Below are positions 36,190-45,606 of a stretch of 64,000 bases of DNA, piece after piece. The notes below the pieces were generated by a model. The model was given only the letters and a program-made list of their open reading frames with translations, ran no database searches and had not been told where the DNA came from. Position numbers and translations under genes: made by a program. How positions within the stretch are numbered: the first letter of the stretch is position 1; every line of letters starts with the position of its first letter. This stretch comes from Pseudoxanthomonas sp. SE1 (GTDB lineage Bacteria; Pseudomonadota; Gammaproteobacteria; Xanthomonadales; Xanthomonadaceae): contig NZ_CP113783.1 in NCBI RefSeq assembly GCF_029542205.1, positions 2,099,001 to 2,163,000 of the forward strand. The letters are read 5' to 3'.

Positions 36190-37545
36190 TTGCATCTCAC
36201 CTCGTTCGGCGGTGCTGGCACCGTCACCGGCTCCAAGCACCTGCTGAGCCACAACGGAAAACACATCCTGGTCGATTGCGGCCTGTTCCAGGGCCTGAAG
36301 AACCTGCGTGAGTTGAACTGGGAGCCATTGCCGATCGCGCCGAAGGAGCTCGATGCAGTGGTCTTGACGCATGCACACCTCGACCATTCTGGCTACATTC
36401 CCCGGCTCGTGCGCGACGGCTTTCGCGGACGCATCTACGCAACCGCCGCAACCCGCGACGTGGCCGAACTGATCCTAAAGGACAGCGGCCATCTGCAGGA
36501 GAAGGATGCCGAGTACGCCAATCGCAAGGGCTTCAGCAAGCACAAGCCCGCGCTGCCGCTGTACACCGTGCAGGATGCCGAGCGCGCGCTCAAGCAGTTC
36601 TCCAACGTGCCCTTCGGCAAGCCATTCGCGCTTCCCGACGGCGCGACACTGACGTTCCGCTACGCCGGGCACATTCTGGGCGCTGCGACCGTGGAGATCG
36701 ACTGGGGCGGCAAGCGCATCGTGTTCTCGGGCGACCTGGGACGCTACGACGACCCGATGCTGTTCGATCCGCAGCCCGTGACCGAAGCCGACTACGTGGT
36801 GATCGAGTCCACCTACGGCAACCGGACCCATGCCCCGAGCGATGCCGCCGAGGCACTCGGGGCGGTCATCGAGACAACGGTCGGCCGCGGCGGTACGGTG
36901 GTCATTCCCGCCTTCGCGGTGGGCCGGGCGCAGCTGCTGCTCTATCACCTCTGGAAGCTGCGCCAGGCCGGGCGCCTGGGTTCGGTGCCCATCTATCTGG
37001 ACAGTCCGATGGCGATCAACGCCAGCGAGCTGTTGTGCGATCACCTCGCCGACCACCGCCTGCCCGCCGAGATCTGCCATGCCGCCTGCGGGATCGCCAC
37101 GTATACACGCGAGGTCGAGGAATCCAAACAGATCACCGCCAGCCGATTCCCCAAGGTCGTCATCTCGGCCAGCGGCATGGCGACGGGCGGTCGCGTGCTG
37201 CACCATCTCGCAGCGTTCGCGCCCAGGCGCGAGAATACGATCCTGTTCGCCGGCTACCAGGCCGCGGGGACGCGCGGCCAGGCGATGCTGCAAGGCACGC
37301 GCGAAATCAGGATTCACGGTCAATGGGTGCCGGTCAATGCGCAGGTCGCCAACCTGCCGGAATTGTCCGCGCACGCCGATGCCAACGAGCTGATGCGCTG
37401 GCTCTCCGGTTTTCGGCACGCGCCTTCGCGGATCTTCGTCGTGCATGGCGAACCGGAGGCCTCCGAGGCGCTGCGCGTACGCATCGACAAGGAGAACGGC
37501 TGGCCTGTCTCGGTGCCGCGCTTCGGGCAGGTGTTCGAACTATGA
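36190..37545 (+). CDS. beta-CASP metallo-beta-lactamase-fold RNase/hydrolase
   Basis: A 451-residue protein. I choose the TTG at 36190 because GAGGAG lies 7 nt upstream; another TTG at 36175 would overlap the prs stop. The MBL motif THAHLDHSG lies near residue 60, SGDLGRYDDP further on, then the beta-CASP insertion with ESTYGNR and the RNA-specificity C-terminus (SASGMATGGRVLHHL, AGYQAAGTRG, LSAHAD). Family members are zinc-dependent RNA endo/exonucleases (RNase J/CPSF-like, YSH1-type). It overlaps the phosphorylase gene by 4 nt. Confidence 0.85.
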   Translation: MHLTSFGGAGTVTGSKHLLSHNGKHILVDCGLFQGLKNLRELNWEPLPIAPKELDAVVLTHAHLDHSGYIPRLVRDGFRGRIYATAATRDVAELILKDSGHLQEKDAEYANRKGFSKHKPALPLYTVQDAERALKQFSNVPFGKPFALPDGATLTFRYAGHILGAATVEIDWGGKRIVFSGDLGRYDDPMLFDPQPVTEADYVVIESTYGNRTHAPSDAAEALGAVIETTVGRGGTVVIPAFAVGRAQLLLYHLWKLRQAGRLGSVPIYLDSPMAINASELLCDHLADHRLPAEICHAACGIATYTREVEESKQITASRFPKVVISASGMATGGRVLHHLAAFAPRRENTILFAGYQAAGTRGQAMLQGTREIRIHGQWVPVNAQVANLPELSAHADANELMRWLSGFRHAPSRIFVVHGEPEASEALRVRIDKENGWPVSVPRFGQVFEL

Positions 37546-39068
37546 ACGCGCGTGATGCCCAGGTGGCCGATTCGCCGCCGACGCTACGCGCTCGGCGCCT
37601 GGGGCTTTATGCCCAACACCAGTCGATTGCGGTCATGCGCACGGATTGCCACGTGTGCCGCGCCGAGGGACTCGCCTCACGATCGCAGGTGTTGCTTTCG
37701 GCCGGTGGGCGACAGGTGCAGGCAGTGCTCTATCAGGCCGATGGCGATCTGGTTGCGCCAGGCGAAGCCGCACTCTCCGAATCCGCCTGGGAACGGCTGG
37801 GCGTCGCCGAGGGCGCCCCCATTGAGGTCTCCCATGCCCCCGCCCTGGACTCCTTGGCCAGCGTTCGACGGCGGATCTATGGCCATCGGCTCGATGCGGC
37901 CGCGCTGCAAGCCGTCGTCGCGGACGTGACGGCGGGACGCTACACGGACGTGCATCTAGCCGCGTTCCTGACGGCCAGTGCGGCCCTGCCGCTGGACGAA
38001 CAGGAAACGGTCGATCTGACCGCCGCGATGATCGATGCCGGGGAGCGCCTGACGTGGAACGCTCCGGTGGTGGTGGACAAGCACTGCATCGGCGGACTGC
38101 CAGGCAACCGGACCACGCCGATCGTCGTCGCCATCGTGGCAGCCCACGGCCTGGTGATGCCCAAGACCTCATCGCGCGCGATCACGTCGCCGGCGGGCAC
38201 CGCCGACACCATGGAAACATTGGCGCCTGTGGATCTTGACCTGGCCACCATGCGGCGCGTCGTGGATCAGGAAGGCGGCTGCATCGCCTGGGGCGGTGCT
38301 GTGCATCTCAGTCCCGCCGACGACATCTTCGTTCGCGTGGAACGGGAACTGGACGTGGACACCGAGGGGCAATTGATCGCCTCCGTGCTGTCCAAGAAGA
38401 TCGCGGCGGGCTCCAATCACGTCGTGCTCGATATCCCGGTCGGGCCGACCGCCAAGGTCCGCACGGAGGAAGCCGCAGATCGGCTGGGCGACCGCCTGAT
38501 CGCGGTCGCCGCGCACTTCGGGTTGGCCGCGACGTGCATCCGCACCGACGGCAGCCAGCCGGTGGGCCGAGGGATCGGCCCCGCCCTCGAAGCGCACGAT
38601 ATTCTCGCCGTCCTTCAGAACAAACCCGATGCGCCCGGCGATCTGCGGCACCGGGCCGCAGTGCTCGCCGGCGCCGCGCTCGAAATCGGCGGCGCGGCAG
38701 AGCCAGGAGCAGGCTATGCGCTGGCCTTGGCCACCTTGGCTGACGGTCAGGCCTGGACGAAGTTCCAGCGGATCTGCCAGGCGCAGGGCGGCATGCGCGA
38801 GCCGCCCAGGGCCTTGCACATCCGGCCCCTGACTGCGGCGCGTGCTGGGAGGATCGTCCAGATCAACAACCGCAAGATTGCCCAGCTCGCTAAGTTGGCC
38901 GGTGCGCCCGAGGCCAAGGCCGCCGGCGTCACCATGGAGGTCATGCTGGGAGCTGACGTCGGCATCGGACAGCCGCTGCTTCAGTTGTACGCCGACACCG
39001 CGGGTGAACTGGCCTATGCCATGGAATATGCGTCCCGGAACCCGGACATCATCGAAATCGCGACTTGA
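37542..39068 (+). CDS. thymidine phosphorylase-family (long form, AMP phosphorylase-like)
   Basis: A 508-residue protein starting MNARDAQVADSPP at 37542. An extra N-terminal domain of about 85 residues precedes the typical phosphorylase body: VVDKHCIGGLPGNRTTPIV (phosphate-binding), TSSRAITSPAGTADTMETL and IAWGGAVHLSPADD. The extended N-terminus is characteristic of the archaeal AMP phosphorylase/bacterial long DeoA group rather than classical DeoA (about 440 residues). It would phosphorolyse nucleosides or NMPs to base and ribose phosphate. Tightly coupled with the beta-CASP gene. Confidence 0.85.
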   Translation: MNARDAQVADSPPTLRARRLGLYAQHQSIAVMRTDCHVCRAEGLASRSQVLLSAGGRQVQAVLYQADGDLVAPGEAALSESAWERLGVAEGAPIEVSHAPALDSLASVRRRIYGHRLDAAALQAVVADVTAGRYTDVHLAAFLTASAALPLDEQETVDLTAAMIDAGERLTWNAPVVVDKHCIGGLPGNRTTPIVVAIVAAHGLVMPKTSSRAITSPAGTADTMETLAPVDLDLATMRRVVDQEGGCIAWGGAVHLSPADDIFVRVERELDVDTEGQLIASVLSKKIAAGSNHVVLDIPVGPTAKVRTEEAADRLGDRLIAVAAHFGLAATCIRTDGSQPVGRGIGPALEAHDILAVLQNKPDAPGDLRHRAAVLAGAALEIGGAAEPGAGYALALATLADGQAWTKFQRICQAQGGMREPPRALHIRPLTAARAGRIVQINNRKIAQLAKLAGAPEAKAAGVTMEVMLGADVGIGQPLLQLYADTAGELAYAMEYASRNPDIIEIAT

Positions 39069-39089
39069 GACGTCGCGGCAGTATCTCCA

Positions 39090-40913
39090 TTGGAGGCCAA
39101 GATGCGCCCACGTGAAACTCTGACTCGTTCAGCGAAGCGCGCTGCGGGCAGATCCAGAAGCGAAAGGGCTGTTCACGCATCACCCGTGGCAGCCGTGCCG
39201 TCGGTGTCGACAGATCATTCCGCCGAACAAGCGCTTGCAGGTTCTGCCGTGTACGACTTCGCTCAGGCAGTGGGCTACTCGCGTGACGTGTTCGAGCGCG
39301 CGGTGCTGTTCTGGGACACGCTGCGCCAGCGGGCCGACGACATGATCGCCCACGAGCGCGCGGGCAAGCCTCCGCTGCTGGACTTCGACTACGAAACCCT
39401 CCTCGATGCCCGGCGCTTCGAGCGTCCGGCCAACTACGCGCTCCTTCGCATCACGCGGGCCGGGGACCACTGCATCGAAGACTGCCTGGATGCCTCCAGG
39501 CCGCCCGTGGTGGTCGTCGATCCGCGTGCCGGACATGGCCCAGGCATCGGCGGCTTCAAGACCGACTCCGAAGTCGGTATCGCGCTGCATCGCGGCCATG
39601 CCGTTTACTTCGTCTCGTTTTATCCTGAACCATGTCCCGGCCAGACGCTCGCGGACGTGTTGCAGGCGCTGCGGCGCTTCGTGGAGGAAGAGGCGAGGCG
39701 CCATCCCGGCCTGCCTCCTGTGCTGTACGGCAACTGCCAGGCGGGTTGGGCGCTCACGCTGCTCGCGGCGGACTGCCAGGGCCTGAGCGGGCCAGTCGTG
39801 CTCAACGGATCGCCGCTGTCCTACTGGGCGGGCGCCGCGGGTATGAACCCGATGCGGCTCGCCGGAGGATTCGTGGGCGGCGTGTGGATGACCCATCTGC
39901 TCGCGGATCTGGGCAATGGTCGTTTCGACGGCGCCTGGCTCATCCAGAACTTCGAGAATCTCAAGCCGGAAGGCGTGTGGGAGAAGTACGCCAACCTCTT
40001 CGCTCATGTGGATACCGAGCGTGATCGCTTCCTCCAGTTCGAGCGCTGGTGGAATGCCTGGTACTTCATGAGCCGCGAAGAGATCGTCGCCATTGTCGAG
40101 AACCTGTTCATCGGCAACCGTCTTGAGGAAGGCAAACTGCGGATCGACGAGCACTGCGCCGTCGACCTGAAGCGCATCCGCAACCCGCTGGTGGTCTTCG
40201 CCTCCTACGGTGACAACATCACGCCGCCTCACCAGGCACTGGGCTGGATTCCCGTGGTCTATCCCGACACGAACGCGCTCAAGCAGGCGGATCAGCGCAT
40301 CGTCTACCTGACCAACCCGCATGTTGGTCACCTGGGGATCTTCGTCTCCGCGAAGGTCGCCCGCTTCGAGCATCGGGCCATCCTGGAGACCCTGGCGGAC
40401 GTCGAGGCATTGGCCCCGGGCCTCTACGAGATGAGGATCGACAACCCTACCGGCGACCCGGATTGCGCGCGGTCGCAGTACACCGTCCGTTTCGAGGAGC
40501 GACAGGTCGAGGACCTGCGGTTCGATGTCCCTAGTGCAGCGTTCGAGAAAGTGCGAGGGATGTCGGAGACGAACGAATTGTTCTACAAGACGTTCGTGAG
40601 TCCCGTCGTGAGCGCCATGAGCAATCCCTGGAGCGCCCCGGCGCTGGAATGGCTGCATCCGATGCGCACCAGCCGCTACCTGCTTTCGGAGGCCTTCAGC
40701 CCTTGGATGCACGCCGTCGCGGCCCTGGCGCCCCTGATCAGGAAGGAGCGGACGCCATTGCCCGCGGACAACCCCTTCGCGGCGCAGGAGCAGGCGGTGA
40801 TCGCGCAGGTTACCCAGGCCATCGAAGATGGGCGCAAGCATCGCGACGAGGCGATGGAATGGTGGTTCGCGCTTGTGTTCGGCGCCATGCCGAGAAGGCT
40901 CGGCGCGGCCTGA
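39090..40913 (+). CDS. DUF3141 alpha/beta-hydrolase (PHA synthase-like)
   Basis: A 607-residue DUF3141 protein. The central alpha/beta-hydrolase core has VVVVDPRAGHGPGIGGFK, then GNCQAG with Cys near residue 216 as likely nucleophile, as in PHA synthases (GxCxG), followed by FASYGDNITPPHQALGW and NPHVGHLGIF supplying the Asp and His. It has no signal peptide. Substrate is unknown; acyl-CoA or polyester-related chemistry is inferred from the Cys nucleophile. Last gene of the operon that starts with DUF2933; a 21-nt gap separates it from the phosphorylase gene. Confidence 0.82.
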   Translation: MEAKMRPRETLTRSAKRAAGRSRSERAVHASPVAAVPSVSTDHSAEQALAGSAVYDFAQAVGYSRDVFERAVLFWDTLRQRADDMIAHERAGKPPLLDFDYETLLDARRFERPANYALLRITRAGDHCIEDCLDASRPPVVVVDPRAGHGPGIGGFKTDSEVGIALHRGHAVYFVSFYPEPCPGQTLADVLQALRRFVEEEARRHPGLPPVLYGNCQAGWALTLLAADCQGLSGPVVLNGSPLSYWAGAAGMNPMRLAGGFVGGVWMTHLLADLGNGRFDGAWLIQNFENLKPEGVWEKYANLFAHVDTERDRFLQFERWWNAWYFMSREEIVAIVENLFIGNRLEEGKLRIDEHCAVDLKRIRNPLVVFASYGDNITPPHQALGWIPVVYPDTNALKQADQRIVYLTNPHVGHLGIFVSAKVARFEHRAILETLADVEALAPGLYEMRIDNPTGDPDCARSQYTVRFEERQVEDLRFDVPSAAFEKVRGMSETNELFYKTFVSPVVSAMSNPWSAPALEWLHPMRTSRYLLSEAFSPWMHAVAALAPLIRKERTPLPADNPFAAQEQAVIAQVTQAIEDGRKHRDEAMEWWFALVFGAMPRRLGAA

Positions 40914-40975
40914 CGATTCGTGGTCGCGGCTTGGTTGCGTAGTGGATCGGCGGATGAAGGCTTAGGCGCCAGTCG

Positions 40976-42580
40976 TCACAAGTGACCGGAGCGCGAGATC
41001 GCCAGAACCAGGCGTAGCGACAGCAATAGGGCCAGCAAATACGCGACGACCGCGAACAACGGCATGTCGCCCCAGATGCGAGGCCCAATGCTGTGCTGCA
41101 TCAAGAGCGATCCAGCAAGGTAAAGCCCCAGCGTGATCAACGCGACCGACAGTCTGTTGCCGGTCCGGCTGATGTTGGCCTGCAATGCCTCAAGCCCCCG
41201 GTGGTACATGGTCAGGCTCGGCCTGCCATCATCCACCATCGCCGACCTGAGCAGTTCTGATGCGATCGTCGACAAGCTGTCGGCCGTGCGCGCAGCACGC
41301 TCGGCCACCGGCCGCCGGCTGCGGCTCGCCTCCTTGCTCAACGAAGCTGCAAGGGTTTCGCGGTGGAGCTCGAAACTTCCCAGCAGGTTGAACTCCGGAT
41401 CGAGCTGGCGAATCGTGTTCTCGACCAGGAACAGTGTTCGGATCAGGACCAGCAGATGCCGGGGCAGCCGGAAACGCTCTCCTCCGCCCAGGCTTGAGAT
41501 CCGCCACACCATCTCGGCCAGCGACCACTCGGTGACGGGCAGGCTCTCCAGTTTGTCGAGAATCTCGCCGATGGCGCGCGTGTACTCGCGACGGTCCACG
41601 GGTGCAACGATGAAACCCAGAAGAAGCGCCGAATCCAGCACCTCGTCCGCATCCGCATAGGGCACGGCAGCGATCATGCGTGCGAGTGCCAGCCGCGCCT
41701 TTGGATCTAGGTATCCGATCGAGCCGAAGTCATGAAGGCACAGTCGCCCATCCGCCATCGCGAACAGGTTTCCTGGATGTGGGTCGGCGTGGTACACGCC
41801 GCGAACGAACAAGAGGTGCAGATAGGCATTGAACAACTGATCGGCAATGGCGCGCCCTCGGTCGCTTCCGGCGAAGTCGGTGACGACGACGCCGCTGCTG
41901 TATTCCTGAACCAGTACGTTAGGCGAGACATAGGGCTCGACGACGCGGGGCATCATGACGCCTGGCAGCCCCGCGATTGCTGACTGCAAACGCCGCATAT
42001 TCCGCGCTTCGTGATCCAGATCGATTTCTGCAAGCAACTGCATGCCGAGTTCGTCGATCAGCGCCAGCGGCTGTTGCCGCCTGAGCTGCGGCCACACAGG
42101 AAGCAAAATCCTCACCAGCAAGCGCAGCAGCAGAAGATCGGTCTTGACCTGGGAGACGACACCGGGGCGGCGAACCTTGACCACGGCTTCTTGCCCGTCG
42201 TGCGTACGGGCTCGATGAACCTGGGCCACGGACGCTGCAGCAAAGGGAATTGCATCGAACCGTGCGAACAGCGTTGCCGCCGGTTGACCGAACGCATCTT
42301 TGATGGCAGCTTCGGCAAGCTGCGACGAGAACGGCGGCACCCGGTTATGCAAGTCCTCCAGCACCACGCGGTACGCGTCGGGCAGCATGTCGCGACGCAA
42401 GCTCAAGCCTTGACCGAGCTTCACGAAAGTCGTGCCCAGCCCCTCCAGCGTCTCGCGCAATCGCTCCGCCAGCACCGATGGCGTGGTCTTCCGCAGGCGC
42501 CACCATGCCAAACCGAATCCAAGGGCAGCGACCACAATCTGAATGCCACGACGCAACGATGAGATTCGGGGTGGACGCAT
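40976..42580 (-). CDS. UbiB/ABC1 (AarF/ADCK)-family kinase-like protein
   Basis: A 534-residue atypical kinase. The KxGQ motif (FVKLGQGLSLRRDMLP, about residue 52) replaces the usual Gly-rich loop. AAASVAQVHRA and VVKVRRPGV carry the Ala-rich loop and the Lys; the catalytic region is GVYHADPHPGNLF and LHDFGSIGYL. Two hydrophobic helices form the C-terminus (about residues 475-530). Family members support ubiquinone biosynthesis or lipid homeostasis. It lies downstream of copB in the same direction, so it may link quinone supply to the copper stress operon; this is inference. Confidence 0.85.
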   Translation of the reverse strand: MRPPRISSLRRGIQIVVAALGFGLAWWRLRKTTPSVLAERLRETLEGLGTTFVKLGQGLSLRRDMLPDAYRVVLEDLHNRVPPFSSQLAEAAIKDAFGQPAATLFARFDAIPFAAASVAQVHRARTHDGQEAVVKVRRPGVVSQVKTDLLLLRLLVRILLPVWPQLRRQQPLALIDELGMQLLAEIDLDHEARNMRRLQSAIAGLPGVMMPRVVEPYVSPNVLVQEYSSGVVVTDFAGSDRGRAIADQLFNAYLHLLFVRGVYHADPHPGNLFAMADGRLCLHDFGSIGYLDPKARLALARMIAAVPYADADEVLDSALLLGFIVAPVDRREYTRAIGEILDKLESLPVTEWSLAEMVWRISSLGGGERFRLPRHLLVLIRTLFLVENTIRQLDPEFNLLGSFELHRETLAASLSKEASRSRRPVAERAARTADSLSTIASELLRSAMVDDGRPSLTMYHRGLEALQANISRTGNRLSVALITLGLYLAGSLLMQHSIGPRIWGDMPLFAVVAYLLALLLSLRLVLAISRSGHL

Positions 42581-42682
42581 ATGACCTTCGATTTCGTGTT
42601 CGATGGCCTGATGCGGGTTGCATTCCAGGCCCTCCTACGATGGCACCACCCCGCCATCTCCCCAACCCCAAACGCATCTACG

Positions 42683-43729
42683 TCAGAACCACAAGCGCAG
42701 GCCGACCACCCAGCGGTTGTCGGTTCGGGAATGACCGCTGAGCCTGCGCAGGTCGGACGTCTCGCCGAAGCTCCATTCGCGCTCGAACCCGATATAGGGC
42801 GCGAACTGCCGCGTGATCTCGTAGCGCAATCGCACACCTCCTTCTACCGTGCTCAAGCCTGACCCGATGACTTCCGCCGGATCGGACTGCCCGAACCAGT
42901 TGGCTTCGACACCCCAGCTTGCGATCAGCCGGTTGGTGAACAGCATGTCGTACTCGGCCTCGACGATCGCCGCCGTCTTGCCGCCTTCTGCGACGTAACC
43001 CGTTGCGGAAACCTCGAACTTATAGGGCGCCAGCCCCTGAACGCCGAACGCGGCCCAGGTGCGCGGCGTTCCGCCTCCGCCGAAGTCACCGAAATCCCGG
43101 CGCACGCCCACCACGGCATCCCACCAGGGATGGATCGCGCGTCCGTACATCGCCTCCACCCGCGCGCGCTGCAGGTTCTCGTCCAGGGCGTGCCCCTTGG
43201 TCCTCAGCCAGAGGCGGTTGATGTCGCTACCGACCCAGCCGATTCCCTCCCAGGCGATCTCCCTGCCTTCATCCGTGTTCGCCCCTTCCAGCTGATCCAT
43301 AAGCCAGAAGGAGTTCAGGCTGGTTCCATGCTTGTGGTAGTCCTTCAGCGTCGGAAATGCCGCCAGGCGATCGGCATCCGTGACGGCGGGGATGGGTTCG
43401 CGTGGCGAGTCGAACACCCCCATCCGGGAATGATCCATCTGCGAATGGTCGACCTGCGAATGGTCGACCTGCGGACGATCATGCTGCGAATGATCCATCT
43501 GCGAGTGGTCGACCTGTGGGCGACCATGCTGTCCATGATCCATCTGCGAGTGGTCCATGCCGGCATTGGGAGACTGCGCTGTCGTCGCGTCCTCTTCCTG
43601 CTGGTTCGCAGTCGGACTCGACGGGACAGGCTGGCCATGACCGGCGTGCTGCGCGTGGGCGCCGACAGGAGGGAGCAGCAATGCTGCGGCCAGCGCAGCC
43701 CAACGCATCGATGTTCTCACGCTCGTCAT
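42683..43729 (-). CDS. copB: CopB copper-resistance outer-membrane protein
   Basis: A 348-residue protein with signal peptide (cleavage near AHAQHAGHG), a long Met/Asp/His repeat region (about residues 56-103; units such as MDHSQ, VDHSQ) and a C-terminal PF05275-type beta-barrel domain (DINRLWLRTKG, VVGVRRDFG, ending in VVGLRLWF). CopB binds copper and sits in the outer membrane as partner of the multicopper oxidase CopA. Its start overlaps the copA stop (ATGA). Confidence 0.9.
   Translation of the reverse strand: MTSVRTSMRWAALAAALLLPPVGAHAQHAGHGQPVPSSPTANQQEEDATTAQSPNAGMDHSQMDHGQHGRPQVDHSQMDHSQHDRPQVDHSQVDHSQMDHSRMGVFDSPREPIPAVTDADRLAAFPTLKDYHKHGTSLNSFWLMDQLEGANTDEGREIAWEGIGWVGSDINRLWLRTKGHALDENLQRARVEAMYGRAIHPWWDAVVGVRRDFGDFGGGGTPRTWAAFGVQGLAPYKFEVSATGYVAEGGKTAAIVEAEYDMLFTNRLIASWGVEANWFGQSDPAEVIGSGLSTVEGGVRLRYEITRQFAPYIGFEREWSFGETSDLRRLSGHSRTDNRWVVGLRLWF
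43431..43560 (-). repeat. tandem Met/Asp/His-coding repeats in copB
   Basis: Imperfect 12-15-nt units coding for MDHSQ/VDHSQ/HGRPQ repeat at least eight times. They form the copper-binding region of CopB. Repeat number is likely to vary between strains through slippage or recombination. Confidence 0.75.
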
Positions 43730-45606
43730 TCTTCGACCCTCACTTCCCGGAACATCCCGGATTCCATGTGGAAGAAGAGATGGCAGTGGTAGGCCCAGCG
43801 ACCGAGCGCGTCGGCGCGCACCCGGTAGCTGCGCTTCGTGCCCGGCGGCATGTCGATGGTGTGCTTGCGCAAGTGGAAGTTGCCCTGTTCGTCCTCAAGA
43901 TCGCTCCACAGGCCATGCAGATGGATCGGATGCGACATCATGGTGTCGTTCACCAGCACGATGCGCATGCGTTCGCCGTAGTTGAGGCGCAGCGGCTCGG
44001 CGTCGGCGAACTTGATCCCATCGAACGACCAGGCAAAGCGCTCCATGTGGCCGGTCAGGTGCAGCTCCACCGTGCGCCCCGGCTCGCGACCGTCGGGGTC
44101 TTCGAACAGGCTCTTCAGGTCGGCATACGTCGCCACCTTGCGGTCGTTGCCGCGCAGACCGATCCCAGGATCGGACAGTCGCGGCTCCGGCGTCATGGTC
44201 CGCATGTCCACCAGGGGATTGCCCGTTTCGCTGGCCGGATGAGTCTGCATCTGCATGCCGCCGCCTTCATGCGCGGAGTGCGCGCCTGGTGCGGCCGGAA
44301 CGCCGTGCCCGGCATGCGGATCGGCGGCCACGGCCCCCGCCCCGTGGCCCGCGTGGGGGTCCGGCGCCGGCGCGGCGCCATGCCCGGCATGCGGATCGGC
44401 CGATGCGGCCGCCAGTCCGGAATGGGCACCGTGGCCGCCATGCCCCATGTCGGCCATGGTCAGCAGCGGCCGCGGGTCCACCGCCGGTACCGGAGCACGC
44501 AAGCCCTCGCGGACCGCAAGCGTGCCACTGACGTAGCCGGTGCGCGCGGAGTCTTGGGCGAAGATCGTGAAGGCGTCCTGCCCGGTAGGCTCGACGATCA
44601 CGTCGAAGGTTTCGGCAGTGGCGATGCGCAGCTCGTCCACCGTCAGCGGGTGGACGTACTGGCCGTCGACCTCGACGACCGTCATCTTCAGGCCCGGGAT
44701 GCGGACGTCGAAGTAGGTCATCGCCGCACCGTTGATGAAACGCAGGCGCACCTTCTCACCGGCACGGAAAAGTCCCGTCCAGTTGCCCAGCGACGTGGTC
44801 CCGTTTATCAGGTAGGTGTAGGTATGCGCGTTGACGTCGGACAGGTCCGTCGGCGTCATGCGCATGCGTCCCCATGCCTCGCGATCGCTTAGCGTCGCGC
44901 TCAAGCCGTCCCGGCGCACGTCGCGGAAGAAGTCGCCCACCGTACGCTGGTAGTAATTGTCGTACTCCGACAGCTTCTTCAGCCGGGCGAACAGGCGCGC
45001 CGGGTCCATGTCGGTCCAATCGGACAGGAAGACCACGTAGTCTCGATCGTAGGAGAACGGAGGCGGATCGATGGGGTCGATGATCAGCGGCCCGTACATG
45101 CCGCCCTGTTCCTGGAACCCCGAATGACTGTGGTACCAGTAGGTTCCGCTCTGGCGGACATCGAACTCGTACAGGTAGCTCTCGCCGCGGTTGATGCCGT
45201 CGAAGCTGAAGCCGGGAACCCCATCCATGTTGGCGGGCAGCAGGATGCCGTGCCAGTGGATCGACGTCGCGTCGCCGTGGATCGAGCCGGGGGGAAGGTC
45301 ATTCCGGGCCCTGAGCTGCACCCGCGTGCCTTCGCGCCAGCGCAGGATCGGTGCAGGCACCGAGCCGTTGACGGTGATGGCGGGCCGCGTCTTGCCCGTG
45401 TAGTTGACCAGGGTCTCGCCTATGGTCAGGTCGAACTGCGTGCCCGACAGGACTTCGAGCTGGCCAGGGGAGCGGAGCGCCCAGCTCTGCTTCGGCCAAA
45501 GTCCCAGGCCCAGCACTGCGCCACCCGCTGCCAATCCTTGAACGAACTGCCTTCGAGACAGCAGCAGCTGCTCGGCGGCGTTCGTGCCTGAAAGTCTGGA
45601 TCGCAT
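43726..45606 (-). CDS. copA: CopA copper-resistance multicopper oxidase
   Basis: A 626-residue periplasmic multicopper oxidase of the CopA (PcoA) family. The start at 45606 (MRSRLSGTNA) has AGGAGG upstream. The Tat signal is SRRQFVQGLAAGG. Type 2/3 copper ligands: SIHWHG, GTYWYHSHSG, HPIHLHGLW and the final WAYHCHLFFHMESGM with the type 1 Cys-His. An internal Met/His-rich insert (about residues 390-470) contains three DPHAGHG repeats. It oxidises Cu(I) and sequesters copper. A candidate CopR motif lies in the 338-bp upstream region. Operon: copA-copB, possibly with the ubiB-like gene. Confidence 0.93.
   Translation of the reverse strand: MRSRLSGTNAAEQLLLSRRQFVQGLAAGGAVLGLGLWPKQSWALRSPGQLEVLSGTQFDLTIGETLVNYTGKTRPAITVNGSVPAPILRWREGTRVQLRARNDLPPGSIHGDATSIHWHGILLPANMDGVPGFSFDGINRGESYLYEFDVRQSGTYWYHSHSGFQEQGGMYGPLIIDPIDPPPFSYDRDYVVFLSDWTDMDPARLFARLKKLSEYDNYYQRTVGDFFRDVRRDGLSATLSDREAWGRMRMTPTDLSDVNAHTYTYLINGTTSLGNWTGLFRAGEKVRLRFINGAAMTYFDVRIPGLKMTVVEVDGQYVHPLTVDELRIATAETFDVIVEPTGQDAFTIFAQDSARTGYVSGTLAVREGLRAPVPAVDPRPLLTMADMGHGGHGAHSGLAAASADPHAGHGAAPAPDPHAGHGAGAVAADPHAGHGVPAAPGAHSAHEGGGMQMQTHPASETGNPLVDMRTMTPEPRLSDPGIGLRGNDRKVATYADLKSLFEDPDGREPGRTVELHLTGHMERFAWSFDGIKFADAEPLRLNYGERMRIVLVNDTMMSHPIHLHGLWSDLEDEQGNFHLRKHTIDMPPGTKRSYRVRADALGRWAYHCHLFFHMESGMFREVRVEE

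Noticed and set aside
39180..40841. 553-codon minus-strand frame
   Set aside because: Antisense shadow of the DUF3141 gene.
43431..43560. Tandem repeats as a possible CRISPR array
   Set aside because: Units are 12-15 nt, contiguous and in frame within copB, coding for Met/Asp/His repeats; there are no spacers.
43402..44892. 496-codon plus-strand frame spanning copB and copA
   Set aside because: Antisense to two well-supported overlapping genes; composition is low-complexity Arg/Gly/His.
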